The notes: a model not told the origin generated them from the sequence alone. DNA of 64,000 nt from JBASEY01 sp964404285 (GCA_964404285.1 CAYOJK010000002.1:62001-126000), one strand, 5' to 3'. Positions 34,334-43,298 are shown, counted from the first letter of the stretch. Made by a program: numbers and translations.

Positions 34334-36768
34334 ACACTCATGCTCTAAAAGTGCTGGGTTATGCTCAATTAAAAGAATATTTAGCGAAGTACACGGATTC
34401 TGAAATAACTCAACAGAAGGTTTACTCGATGCAGCCTTCTGATAATTATAAACTTCTTCTTAATCAATCATTGGAATTAGCGGAATATAGATACCTATTG
34501 ACCAGTGGCCAAAATGTTCCTTTGTTTACTGCTCCAAAAACCTTTCTGCTTGAAAGTTTTAAATCATCGTTAATAAAAGGCTGGCGGCTTTCGCCAGAAA
34601 AAATTGCGGCGACGGGTGAGTTACTTCTGCAGGTTGAAGCAGCTAAAAACGGTTTTATTGAACTGGAAAACATTTCGCTGATTAAAGAAAGAATCAGTAA
34701 GCTTGTAGTCCTACCAGAGCTCACCCGAATGATCGTTAAATCTGTTGGTCCAGAAGGTGAAATTCTGGATAAAGCATCTGCTGATCTTGCTCGAATACGA
34801 CGAGTAATGAAAAAACATCAAGAGAGAATTCGCAGCAAGATGGAAGAGTTGGCGATGCTATATTATAAAAAAGGTGTTTTACAAGATCCCATTGTCACGA
34901 TGAGACAAGGCCGGTATGTTTTGCCAGTTCGCGCTGGAGCTGTTCGTGAGTTACCGGGTATTGTTCATGATAAATCTTCTTCCGGAGCAACATTTTTCAT
35001 CGAACCAAATGTTTCAGTCAACGACTCAAATGCATTGTCTAAACTGGAAGCCGATGAGCGGCATGAAGTGCAAAGAATATTATTGAAACTGACTGAAGCC
35101 ATAGGTAAAAAAGCCGATATATTAAAAGAAAATCTTGAAATCATCGTTGAAATGGATTTTATAAGAGCAAAAGCTCGGTTTTCTGAAGAGATCGATGCTT
35201 CGTTTATACCCTTAAAATCGACCCCTCACATTGACTTAAAGAGCTGTAAAAACCCGCTTCTTGTGCTTCATCGATTACATTCTACAAACCCGGAAGAGCG
35301 ACTTAAACCCGTGATCCCTATTGATATTCAACTTGACTCTGATGAAAGAATGCTGGTTATAACCGGGCCAAATACGGGAGGTAAAACGGTTGCATTAAAG
35401 ACTATAGGTATATCTCTTTTAATGATTCAGTCTGGCTTACATCCTGTTTGCAGTGATTTTTCAAGCTTCGGAATATTTAACAATATTTTTGCAGATATTG
35501 GTGATGAACAGAGCTTGGAGCAGAACCTATCAACATTTTCATCTCATATTAGCCAAATAATAGACATTTTAGAAAAAGCTGACAGTTATTCTTTAGCTCT
35601 ACTAGATGAGCTTGGCGCAGGCACTGATCCGGAAGAAGGTTCAGCTCTAGGTATTGCCATTCTAAAAGATCTTCTTCGAAAACAAGTTTATACGATTGTC
35701 AATACACACCACAATTCGATAAAAGCGTTTGCTTTTACAACTCCAGGCATAAAAAATGCCGCAATGGAATTCGATAGCCATTCATTACAACCGACCTATC
35801 GGATATTAATGGGAAAAATTGGGCAATCCAATGCGCTTTCAATTGCAGCGAAACTTGGTTTACCGGAAAACGTTTTAAAAGATGTAGAAAATATTCTTAC
35901 GGATAAAACAAACAACCTCCAAAGAATGCTTGACATAGTTGACCAAAGACGTCAAAACGCAGAAAAAAAGATAGCTCAAGCCGATAGTGAAAAAGCAAGA
36001 GCTAGGGAATTACGTAAAGCTCGAGAAGATGTGTTGCAGAAAGCTCAAAATGAAGCAAAAGCGGTTTTGGAGAAAGCTATCCATCAATCTCAATCACTAT
36101 TGTCTGAGCTTCACCTTGGCTATGAGGAGATTAAAAAAGAAATTAAGCGACTGAAAAAGACGAGTAAACCTGTAAAGGTTGACTCTCATGATTCATCAGA
36201 TCCTATTGAATTAAAGAAACATTTAGAAAAGTTAGGGGATGCGGTTACAACTTTAAAAGAAATGCTTTATGGTCAAATTCATGCTGAGAACGTCGTTCAA
36301 GCATTGAAACCGGGAGATTTTGTTTTATTAAAGCGTTTCAACAAGCGCGTAAAATTGGTGGAAATGGAAGGAGATGATAGACTAATCGTTGAATTGAATG
36401 GAAAAAAGATACGAGTTTCGTTAAAAGATATCGTATGTATGCAGTCAGATGGAAGTGAGGATTTAGAAAAACCACAAATTTCTATTGATGTCCATATAGA
36501 GTTTTCTGAACCTGAAATGCCGCCATTGAGATTGAATTTAATCGGCAAAACTCGAGAAGACGCTCTAGATGAATTGGAGCGATATATGGATCAAGTGATT
36601 CGATCAGGCTTGCCGCAAGTTACGATAATCCACGGTTTTGGAACCGGTACCCTTCAGAATGCCGTTGTTAAATTCTTAAAAAAGACTCCACAGGTAGTCA
36701 GGGCCAGAAGCGGAGAACCAGTTGAAGGTGGTGGGGGAGTCACCGTCGTTGAGCTTAAAGCCGGATAA
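34330..36768 (+). CDS. mutS2: MutS2 family ATPase/endonuclease
   Basis: 812 aa, GTG start coupled to murA. MutS core and clamp region in the N-terminal half. Walker A is VITGPNTGGKTVALK and Walker B SLALLDELGAGTDPEEG. A long charged coiled coil covers ~520-620, then a KOW-like segment (LKPGDFVLLKRFNKRVKLVE, cited in part). A C-terminal Smr nuclease domain covers ~735-810 (LRLNLIGKTREDALDELE and VTIIHGFGTGTLQNAV). MutS2 acts in recombination control and ribosome rescue depending on the lineage, not in mismatch repair. Complete, normal length. Confidence 0.95.
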   Translation: MNTHALKVLGYAQLKEYLAKYTDSEITQQKVYSMQPSDNYKLLLNQSLELAEYRYLLTSGQNVPLFTAPKTFLLESFKSSLIKGWRLSPEKIAATGELLLQVEAAKNGFIELENISLIKERISKLVVLPELTRMIVKSVGPEGEILDKASADLARIRRVMKKHQERIRSKMEELAMLYYKKGVLQDPIVTMRQGRYVLPVRAGAVRELPGIVHDKSSSGATFFIEPNVSVNDSNALSKLEADERHEVQRILLKLTEAIGKKADILKENLEIIVEMDFIRAKARFSEEIDASFIPLKSTPHIDLKSCKNPLLVLHRLHSTNPEERLKPVIPIDIQLDSDERMLVITGPNTGGKTVALKTIGISLLMIQSGLHPVCSDFSSFGIFNNIFADIGDEQSLEQNLSTFSSHISQIIDILEKADSYSLALLDELGAGTDPEEGSALGIAILKDLLRKQVYTIVNTHHNSIKAFAFTTPGIKNAAMEFDSHSLQPTYRILMGKIGQSNALSIAAKLGLPENVLKDVENILTDKTNNLQRMLDIVDQRRQNAEKKIAQADSEKARARELRKAREDVLQKAQNEAKAVLEKAIHQSQSLLSELHLGYEEIKKEIKRLKKTSKPVKVDSHDSSDPIELKKHLEKLGDAVTTLKEMLYGQIHAENVVQALKPGDFVLLKRFNKRVKLVEMEGDDRLIVELNGKKIRVSLKDIVCMQSDGSEDLEKPQISIDVHIEFSEPEMPPLRLNLIGKTREDALDELERYMDQVIRSGLPQVTIIHGFGTGTLQNAVVKFLKKTPQVVRARSGEPVEGGGGVTVVELKAG

Positions 36769-36783
36769 AAAGATTGGTGTTTT

Positions 36784-38616
36784 ATGGCTTATAAGAAAAT
36801 TCCTGAAGAAATCATTAACACAATCCGTGAGCAAGTCTCGATAGAAAGAGTTATTGGAGAATACGTCCCCTTAAAAAAAGCAGGAAGTCAATTTAAAGGT
36901 CTTTGTCCTTTTCATCAGGAAAAAACACCTTCTTTTACCGTAAATGTGGACTTGCAAATTTTTAAGTGTTTCGGCTGTGGTGAAAGCGGGAATGTTTTCA
37001 ATTTTCTTATGAAATATGAAAATATTTCTTTTGTAGAAGCAGTTCAAAAACTTGCATTAGCTATTGGTGTGCATATCCCTGATATGTCCAGAGAATCAAC
37101 AAAGGAGGATGCGGAGAAAACACGTGTTTTACAGATTATGAACAAGGTGTGGACTCTGTTCAATACCACTTTGTTAACATCTGAAAATGCTGAAAATGCT
37201 AGACAGTACCTTATACGACGAGGTTTGCAGCGAAAACAAATGGTACGTTACGGTCTTGGATATGCCCCCGATCAATGGGATTTTTTGATTACGCGATTCA
37301 AATCTGATCTTAAACTATTGACAGCATCTGGCCTTGTTGTACAGCAGCAAGGGGCTGGAAAACTTTATGATCGTTTTCGCAACAGAATCATTTTTCCGAT
37401 ACGAGACCAACAAAAAGGCCAGATTGTCGGATTCGGTGGACGCTCCTTAGGTGATGACCCAGCAAAATATATTAATTCACCGGAAACGGTAATCTATAGA
37501 AAAAGTAAAATCTTATATGGATTGTTTGAAAGCAAGAAAGCGATTCAATCATCGAGACAGGCGATTATCGTAGAGGGGTATTTTGATCGATTATCGATGG
37601 ATTTAGCCGGCTTTAATAATGTGGTGGCGCCCTGCGGCACCTCTATAACTCAAGAGCAAATCAGGCTTTTAAAAAGATTTGCCGATACCTGTTTTATACT
37701 TTTCGATTCTGATAGCGCCGGCATCAAAGCCGCTCAAAGAGCTTTGGAACTTTGTCTCGAAATGGGATTAGAAACACTGGCGGTTCCACTACCAAAAGGT
37801 AAAGATCCTGATGATATACTGCGAGAGCATGGAAAAGAAAAACTTCAAACTTACCTGAATAAAGCTATTCCCGGTATTGATTTCCTCATAAAATGCGCCT
37901 CAAACCTTTTTGATTTGGATAGTCCGAGAGGACGAAGAAGCGCTGTTGAATCTATGCTTCCATTTCTAATGGAGGTTAACAATGATATCGATCGAGGAGC
38001 TTATATAGCGAGAATAGCAGATTTGATCCGAGTGCCGGCTGAATCGATCTTGGAATTATTAAGACGGAATCGGTCAAGACGTAAAAAATTCAGTGAAGCT
38101 ATGGCAAATGATTCAAACCACGCAAGTAATGAACACGTTAAGGATAATTCAACAGCTGACTTTCTGATGCTTCCGGAAAAAGAACTATTCTGTTTTTATA
38201 TTCAAAATCCAGAATATCTTACCTGGGAAGATAATCCCATATATCCGGCATCGATGCTCTCACAAACAGCACAAAGGCTTTACTCATTAATAAAAAAAGA
38301 CGTTGAAGATAATGGAACATTAGCGATCAATAGAATTTTAGGAACTGTATCAGATAGAAAATTACAAGATGTTTTAATTGATTTATTTGAAGATGCAGAC
38401 AAAAATTTATTATTGAAGAATGAATCAGTGGCTGTGCTTTTCCAGTCTTTTGTTAGGGAATTTCAAGAGAAAGCGCTTATTAAAGAGCTGGACACCATAC
38501 ATAAAAATATTTCATCTTCTAAAAATAACAGCGAAAAGACCAATGCTCTTTTGAAAAGAAAGCTTGAAATTTTAGAAGAGTTAAGTTCAAAATCATTTCT
38601 TGACCGAAATGACTAG
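36784..38616 (+). CDS. dnaG: DNA primase
   Basis: 610 aa. Zinc finger at ~38-63 (GLCPFHQEKTPSF and KCFGCGESGNVFNF), catalytic RNA-polymerase domain with QKGQIVGFGGRSLGDDPAKY (cited as key part GFGGR), Toprim motifs AIIVEGYFDRLSM and FILFDSDSAGIKAAQ. The C-terminal DnaB-binding part (~440-610) is divergent and helical. Synthesises RNA primers at the replication fork. The usual partner rpoD does not follow; a tRNA gene comes next. Confidence 0.96.
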   Translation: MAYKKIPEEIINTIREQVSIERVIGEYVPLKKAGSQFKGLCPFHQEKTPSFTVNVDLQIFKCFGCGESGNVFNFLMKYENISFVEAVQKLALAIGVHIPDMSRESTKEDAEKTRVLQIMNKVWTLFNTTLLTSENAENARQYLIRRGLQRKQMVRYGLGYAPDQWDFLITRFKSDLKLLTASGLVVQQQGAGKLYDRFRNRIIFPIRDQQKGQIVGFGGRSLGDDPAKYINSPETVIYRKSKILYGLFESKKAIQSSRQAIIVEGYFDRLSMDLAGFNNVVAPCGTSITQEQIRLLKRFADTCFILFDSDSAGIKAAQRALELCLEMGLETLAVPLPKGKDPDDILREHGKEKLQTYLNKAIPGIDFLIKCASNLFDLDSPRGRRSAVESMLPFLMEVNNDIDRGAYIARIADLIRVPAESILELLRRNRSRRKKFSEAMANDSNHASNEHVKDNSTADFLMLPEKELFCFYIQNPEYLTWEDNPIYPASMLSQTAQRLYSLIKKDVEDNGTLAINRILGTVSDRKLQDVLIDLFEDADKNLLLKNESVAVLFQSFVREFQEKALIKELDTIHKNISSSKNNSEKTNALLKRKLEILEELSSKSFLDRND

Positions 38617-38638
38617 CAGTGATAGTGTATGCATTTCG

Positions 38639-38712
38639 GGGCCCATAGCTCAGTTGGCTAGAGCTACCGGCTCATAACCGGTTGGTCGTAGGTTCGAGTC
38701 CTACTGGGCCCA
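38639..38712 (+). tRNA. tRNA with CAU anticodon (elongator Met or Ile2)
   Basis: Full cloverleaf: acceptor GGGCCCA pairs with TGGGCCC, discriminator A at 38712, D arm GCTC/GAGC, anticodon stem ACCGG/CCGGT with loop CTCATAA (anticodon CAT), T arm GTAGG-TTCGAGT-CCTAC. CCA is not encoded. The G-C first pair excludes initiator tRNA. The anticodon-arm and T-arm sequence looks more like tRNA-Ile2 (lysidine-modified CAU) than elongator Met, but I cannot decide by eye. Confidence 0.95.
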
Positions 38713-38774
38713 TGATAAACCAGTCATGGAGGCTGAAAGTATGATGTCACAGCCAACATTGTGTTTTGTTTTAC

Positions 38775-38808
38775 GGGGTGTATCGTTTTGATACACCCCT
38801 TTTTTTTT
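38775..38808 (+). terminator. Rho-independent terminator after the tRNA gene
   Basis: Perfect 10-bp stem GGGGTGTATC / GATACACCCC (38775-38784, 38790-38799) with a five-base loop GTTTT, followed by nine T. It ends the dnaG-tRNA transcription unit, 26 bases upstream of the zinc-ribbon gene's start codon. Confidence 0.93.
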
Positions 38809-38825
38809 AGGGGAGGGAATAATCG

Positions 38826-39527
38826 TTGAATCCGGATTTACAATTATTGATGGAAATCCAGTTTTATTCCGATGAGATTAAGCGATTACAAAATCGGTGC
38901 CAAGAAATTCCAGAGCAAATCAAAGAGTTAGACGAAGAATTAATTTGTATGACGAAAAAAGTAGAGCGCTTCAAAGAAATAATTCGTGAACATGAGCTTA
39001 AAATCAGAGTTTGTGAAGGGAAGATCAAAGAATCAAAAGAAAAGCAGGGGAAATACCGAGCACAATTGTTTAAATTGAAATCGAATAGAGAGTATCAAGC
39101 AATGAATACTGAGATAGAAATGCTGGCTGAACAAATCTCACAATTTGAAACAGAGATTATCGAAAGCATGGAAATCATAGATGAAACTCGCGTCAAATAT
39201 ACTGCAGGCACTGAGAAGCTATCCAATGAAGAGCGCCGATTTAACGATCAGAAAAAGATATTAAATTCAGAATTAAAAGAAGAAAAACGTCGGCTCGATG
39301 AAATGGAAAAAGCTTATACTGAAAAAAGAAGCGTTTTATCAGAGGAATTGACGGACAGTTATGATCGGCTTATTCGCCGAAATGGTAGAGCGGTTGCTGA
39401 GCTTTTAGATAAAAATTGTGGAAACTGTTATGTAAAAGTACAACCTCAAATAGCTGCTGCCGTTCAAAGCAATTCCCACCTGGTCAATTGTGATAAATGC
39501 GGTGTTTTTTTATTTGTTAAAGAATAA
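38826..39527 (+). CDS. Coiled-coil protein with C-terminal C4 zinc ribbon (DUF164 type)
   Basis: 233 aa, TTG start behind GGGGAGGG. Residues ~5-185 are nearly continuous heptad-rich coiled coil with the conserved EYQAMNTEIE segment. A C-terminal zinc ribbon follows: CGNCYVKVQPQ ... NCDKCG. The family is widespread in bacteria with poorly defined function; nucleic-acid or protein binding has been suggested. Its last 64 bases overlap the 3' end of the convergent Y-family polymerase gene. Confidence 0.88.
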   Translation: MNPDLQLLMEIQFYSDEIKRLQNRCQEIPEQIKELDEELICMTKKVERFKEIIREHELKIRVCEGKIKESKEKQGKYRAQLFKLKSNREYQAMNTEIEMLAEQISQFETEIIESMEIIDETRVKYTAGTEKLSNEERRFNDQKKILNSELKEEKRRLDEMEKAYTEKRSVLSEELTDSYDRLIRRNGRAVAELLDKNCGNCYVKVQPQIAAAVQSNSHLVNCDKCGVFLFVKE

Positions 39528-40699
39528 GCCCTCGAATTAAAGGGCAATGATGCTCCTAATAAAACAATTGGCGAAGAATATTTTAGCCGTGCTTTGTCTA
39601 CACTACGAAGCGCCTGGTCCCATTTTAGACGTTTTTGAGCGCTGCCAACAAAAGGTATTTCTGGAGTAAGAGAAACCAAGTGTTTTGTAGAAAGAGCAAC
39701 GTCGCGAATTCGAACTCGACGTCGATACAACTTTAAAAATGACTCTCGTGCAAGTTGAAGTATTTCGTGATCCCGATTGGATGGAGGGTGCATTGGCATT
39801 TGGATACGTTCAACTTTTTGGTCTGTATACATGATTTGGGTAACAAGGTATTGAGCAGATAGATTGTTACGACGTAGTTTCTCCCCTAATTCTGAAGCCA
39901 AAATCGCAAAATACGCTAGAACGATATCAGGTGAAATTATATCCTTTACAAACTGCGTTTGTGCTGTGGGTGATTTTGTGGAACAGGAAGGACGAACAGG
40001 AGAGATTTCCAGCCCTTGAGCACGTAAAAAAAGAGCTCGACCCTCTGCTCCAAACAGGTGTTCCAAAATACGCAAAGGTATTTTGCTTACTTCACCAATA
40101 GTTCTGATTCCCAAATCTGAAAAATACACAATCTGATGTTTATCGAGCCCCGGAAGCCATTCAAGAGGGCAATGACTGAGAAAAGTTTTTTCACAACCAG
40201 GAGATACAGATTCCAGCAAACCCGTTTTTGCAGCATAACATGCAACAACGCTGACAGCTTTATTCGATGCAAGACCAACTGAAACAGAGAATCCTGCTTG
40301 ATCGCAAATTATTTTTTGCAGACATCTTGCAAGGTTTTCCGGACAACCAAACAGGCGTTCGCATCCAGAATAATCAATAAAGGCAGCATCGCTTTCTACA
40401 CGTTCAACTAGTGGAGAGTAACGTGAAATAATTGAAAAGAAACAGCGAGATATTTTTTGGACAAAAGGCCAATCAATCTGAACCAGTTCAGCTTCAGGAC
40501 AGATTCGTTTGGCTTGCATCATGCTAAATCCCGGTTTAATTCCAGATGCTCTAATTTCTCGTGATGTAGAAACGACCGCTCCCCGACAGTCCAGATTACC
40601 AAGAATCAATGGTCGCTTTCGAAGTTTTGGATCTTTGAGACGCGCAACAGACGCAAAAAAGTCATCTCCGTCAATATATAATATGGACGCCTTTTTCAT
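39464..40699 (-). CDS. Y-family DNA polymerase, DinB/ImuB-like, catalytic Glu replaced
   Basis: 411 aa, ATG behind GGAGGG on the minus strand. Palm/finger start LYIDGDDFFASVARLKDP matches DinB, including the first catalytic Asp and the FF steric gate. In the second active-site motif, E. coli DinB has LSLDEAYLD while this protein has VESDAAFIDYSGCERLFG: the Asp is kept but the adjacent Glu is Ala. The GCERLFG extension is typical of ImuB-type proteins, which act as non-catalytic mutasome subunits. Helix-hairpin-helix (PLEWLPGLDKHQIVYFSDLG, cited in part) and little-finger regions follow. No imuA or dnaE2 is nearby. Promoter-region direct repeats (40719-40738) suggest regulation. Confidence 0.85.
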   Translation of the reverse strand: MKKASILYIDGDDFFASVARLKDPKLRKRPLILGNLDCRGAVVSTSREIRASGIKPGFSMMQAKRICPEAELVQIDWPFVQKISRCFFSIISRYSPLVERVESDAAFIDYSGCERLFGCPENLARCLQKIICDQAGFSVSVGLASNKAVSVVACYAAKTGLLESVSPGCEKTFLSHCPLEWLPGLDKHQIVYFSDLGIRTIGEVSKIPLRILEHLFGAEGRALFLRAQGLEISPVRPSCSTKSPTAQTQFVKDIISPDIVLAYFAILASELGEKLRRNNLSAQYLVTQIMYTDQKVERIQMPMHPPSNRDHEILQLARESFLKLYRRRVRIRDVALSTKHLVSLTPEIPFVGSAQKRLKWDQALRSVDKARLKYSSPIVLLGASLPFNSRAYSLTNKKTPHLSQLTRWELL

Positions 40700-40718
40700 A
40701 GACCCTCCAGCTTTATTA

Positions 40719-40738
40719 TAGGCGAAAGTTAGGCGAAA
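40719..40738 (-). promoter_or_regulatory. Promoter region of the Y-family polymerase gene with a direct repeat
   Basis: On the plus strand TAGGCGAAA occurs at 40719-40727 and again at 40730-40738, start-to-start distance 11 bases (one helical turn). On the minus strand the repeat covers the spacer between a TATAAT -10 (40715-40720 read in reverse) and a weak TTGTTT -35. A dimeric regulator, for example of a damage response, could bind here. The regulator is not known. Confidence 0.45.
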
Positions 40739-40751
40739 ACAAGGGTAAAAT

Positions 40752-40780
40752 AAAAAAAACTCCGGGTCATCCGGAGTTTT
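40752..40780 (-). terminator. Rho-independent terminator of tRNA-Val
   Basis: Inverted repeat AAAACTCCGG (40756-40765) / CCGGAGTTTT (40771-40780) with a five-base loop. Read on the minus strand it ends in a run of eight U, placed 3 bases past the tRNA 3' end. Confidence 0.88.
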
Positions 40781-40782
40781 AA

Positions 40783-40855
40783 TGGGCGCTGGCAGGATTG
40801 AACTGCCGACCTCTGCCGTGTGAAAGCAGCGCTCTCCCGACTGAGCTAAGCGCCC
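40783..40855 (-). tRNA. tRNA-Val (anticodon CAC)
   Basis: 73-base cloverleaf on the minus strand: acceptor GGGCGCT / AGCGCCC with discriminator A, D arm GCTC/GAGC, anticodon stem CTGCT/GGCAG with loop TTCACAC (anticodon CAC, reads GUG), T arm GGCAG-TTCAATC-CTGCC. CCA is not encoded. Followed by its own terminator. Confidence 0.95.
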
Positions 40856-40918
40856 ATGTTTCGGTCAGAATTTATCAGTGCTTTATAGAGCAGTCAAGGT
40901 AAATTCCCAGGATTATCC

Positions 40919-41899
40919 TTATTTTCCGAGGGTAGCTACCATGACAGCTTTGATCGTATGAAGTCGGTTTTCAGCTTGGTCAAAGACTCTGCTGAAGTCA
41001 GCTTCGAAAACATCATCGGTTGCTTCACATATTTCTGGATATTGCTGAGCCAATACGGTATCGAGGTTATGAAAACAGGGGAGACAATGCAGGAAAATCG
41101 CTTGTGGATTACCGGTCATTTCAAACATTTTCATATCGACACGATAGGGCTTTAGAAGCGTAATTCGCTCGGCAATTTTGCTTTCCTCTCCCATGGAAGC
41201 CCATACATCCGTATAGATAACATCCGTATTGTCTACACCAGGTTCTATTTCATCCGTAATTGTTATTTCCGCTCCCGTCGACTCGGCAATATCTCGACAT
41301 TGCAATTCGAGGTTTTTGTCGGGCATAAGGCTAGCTGGAGTCACTAATCGATAGTCAACCCCAAGTTTAGCAGATGCGATCATAAGCGAATTGGCTACGT
41401 TGTTTCGTCCATCTCCAACGTATGTCAGAGCAATGCCCTCAAGATAGCCAAACTCTTCTAAAACGGTCATAAAATCGGCAAGCGCTTGAGTTGGATGATA
41501 GGTGTCAGTCAGACCATTCCATACTGGGACTCCGGAATATTCAGCTAGTTTTTCTACTATTGAATGGGCAAATCCCCTGTATTGTATACCGTCAAACATT
41601 CTACCTAAAACTCTTGCGGTATCCTCAACCGTTTCCTTTTTTCCCAATTGGATATCACCGGCTCCTAAATATTCTGGGTGAGCGCCTTCATCGATTGCCG
41701 CTACTGTAAAAGCACATCGTGTTCTGGTTGAAGGTTTTTCAAATAACAGAGCAATGTTTTTCCCTTCCAGATTCTTGTTGAAATTTCCTGCATACTTGTC
41801 AATTTTCAATTGACTGGCTAATTGAATAAGGAACATGATTTCTTTGGGGGAGTAGTCCAATAATGTTAAAAAACTACGTCCTTTAAGATTGAAAGCCAT
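40919..41899 (-). CDS. argF: Ornithine carbamoyltransferase
   Basis: 326 aa, strong AGGAGATCT upstream of the ATG. Makes citrulline from ornithine and carbamoyl phosphate (arginine synthesis or catabolism). Carbamoyl-phosphate site EKPSTRTRCAF, NGLTDTYHPTQALADF, TYVGDGRNNVANSL, and the ornithine-loop motif FLHCLPCFHN (usual HCLPA, here HCLPC). Length is standard. No other arg genes are adjacent, so direction of use cannot be inferred. Downstream on the same strand is tRNA-Val. Confidence 0.95.
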   Translation of the reverse strand: MAFNLKGRSFLTLLDYSPKEIMFLIQLASQLKIDKYAGNFNKNLEGKNIALLFEKPSTRTRCAFTVAAIDEGAHPEYLGAGDIQLGKKETVEDTARVLGRMFDGIQYRGFAHSIVEKLAEYSGVPVWNGLTDTYHPTQALADFMTVLEEFGYLEGIALTYVGDGRNNVANSLMIASAKLGVDYRLVTPASLMPDKNLELQCRDIAESTGAEITITDEIEPGVDNTDVIYTDVWASMGEESKIAERITLLKPYRVDMKMFEMTGNPQAIFLHCLPCFHNLDTVLAQQYPEICEATDDVFEADFSRVFDQAENRLHTIKAVMVATLGK

Positions 41900-41933
41900 A
41901 GAGATCTCCTTTCTTGTATTTTTAAATACAACG

Positions 41934-42398
41934 TCATTTATAAAAAACTACTGCATGGTCCTGCAGTTGCCCGTTGCTATAGGAAAACTTACCGGAAAAA
42001 AACTCTTTTTTCTTAAGCAAAGGAATAAAGATTTTATCTCCTTCCCATAACGGTAGCTTAAGCAATTCCGTATCAGAAATCCATTCAAGATCACCTTCTG
42101 GTGATTCGATTAAAGTCCCTGTAAAATCACGGCCGATAAATACAAAAACAATCCAATCATTTGATCCATCAAAGTTAGGAAACGTCAACACGCCTTTTAA
42201 CTCCAGATTAGAGACTAAAAGGCCACTTTCCTCGAATATTTCCCGGCGAGCACATTCTTCCGGAGATTCACCTTTTTCAAATTTACCGCCAAGCCCGTTC
42301 CATTTACCTGAATGAATATCATCCTTTTTTTTGGATCTACGCAGCATAAGGGTGTGATTATTGTGCTGTAGATAGCACAAAGTTGCATTGATAATCAT
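41934..42398 (-). CDS. Nudix hydrolase, MutT/MTH1-like
   Basis: 154 aa. Complete Nudix box in GGKFEKGESPEECARREIFEESGL (residues ~37-60; catalytic REIFEESG). The start INATLCYLQHNNHTLMLRRSKKKDDIHSGKWNGLGGK (cited in parts) resembles MTH1/8-oxo-dGTP diphosphatases. Likely role: nucleotide-pool sanitation by hydrolysing oxidised dNTPs, but Nudix substrates cannot be assigned by box alone. Immediately downstream of the Zn-ribbon gene (24-base gap) and upstream of argF. Confidence 0.88.
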   Translation of the reverse strand: MIINATLCYLQHNNHTLMLRRSKKKDDIHSGKWNGLGGKFEKGESPEECARREIFEESGLLVSNLELKGVLTFPNFDGSNDWIVFVFIGRDFTGTLIESPEGDLEWISDTELLKLPLWEGDKIFIPLLKKKEFFSGKFSYSNGQLQDHAVVFYK

Positions 42399-42422
42399 GA
42401 TAGATACACCGATTGAACCTGG

Positions 42423-43298
42423 TTATGAATTTTCATCCTGTTCCGGCGCTTTGACTTGATCGAAATCAGGGGAAGGGGTGGGTTGATTGAATGTATAGTC
42501 GGAACGCAAATCACCCCTAATATCGTTTAACTGGTTTTCGTTTAGAGTATCGCTGAGAATTGTTGCTGGAGAGCGATTGCTTGTGAGCGCTGTTCCTTCA
42601 TAATCTTCTTCTCTAAGCTCTTTTGTTAAAGGTTCTTTTATTCGTTTTTCTTCTTTTTGGACGGGGGATTTACGGGGTTGTTTAGGGGAAGGAATATTTT
42701 TACGTTTTGGAGGTGATGATTCTTTCGTTGAAGTTTGTTTTTCAGAATCGATTTTTGAAGATGTTTCTTGAACTGTAATCTTTTCAAGCTCCTGAGCTTG
42801 CTTCTTTTCAGCAGTTGGCCGAAAGGATTTGCTCCTTTTTTCGTATGGCTTACTGTGCTTGTCGTGTGAACCACTTTCTGAGCCGGCTGGTTTTCCAGTG
42901 CGGCGACGCCGTCCTTGTTTACGCTGTTTATAGGCTTCCATTGCTTCAGCATCATCGGGATCTGGGTGATCAATCGGTAAACCTTTGTATTGTGGATGGC
43001 CATCAGTTTTAAAATAAAACTTTGAGCTATAATCATAGGCTTGTTTTTTATCTATTTTTGCTCGAGTTTGACTATTCGTGCGAAGAAGCGTCATGGAAAT
43101 CAAACATCTGGTACATACAGGCGGCACATTTCCCGCCTGGGGAATAGTATAACCACAAATATCACAATAATACTGATTTTCCCGATGTCCAGACTGTTGG
43201 CTCGGTCGATGGTTGTTATAATATGATTGTTGGTTGAATCCGTCATCATAACGATTCATCCCTTGTTTATTACGGTAATTCCTTTTTCTGGATGCCAA
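42423..43298 (-). CDS. Basic, largely disordered protein with a small zinc-ribbon motif
   Basis: 291 aa from the TTG at 43298. GGAGG lies 7 bases before it, whereas the longer frame starting at 43319 would contain that ribosome-binding site inside the gene. N-terminal ~35 residues are Asn/Arg/Tyr/Gln-rich, then one ribbon CDICGYTIPQAGNVPPVCTRC (two CxxC pairs, cited in part) at ~43-63. From ~115 on the chain is a charged Lys/Arg/Glu/Ser/Pro-rich low-complexity tail (RKQGRRRRTGKPAG, SPKQPRKSPVQKEEKRIKEP). I do not recognise the gene. Composition suggests RNA, ribosome or DNA binding, with the ribbon as the only folded part. Confidence 0.6.
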   Translation of the reverse strand: MASRKRNYRNKQGMNRYDDGFNQQSYYNNHRPSQQSGHRENQYYCDICGYTIPQAGNVPPVCTRCLISMTLLRTNSQTRAKIDKKQAYDYSSKFYFKTDGHPQYKGLPIDHPDPDDAEAMEAYKQRKQGRRRRTGKPAGSESGSHDKHSKPYEKRSKSFRPTAEKKQAQELEKITVQETSSKIDSEKQTSTKESSPPKRKNIPSPKQPRKSPVQKEEKRIKEPLTKELREEDYEGTALTSNRSPATILSDTLNENQLNDIRGDLRSDYTFNQPTPSPDFDQVKAPEQDENS

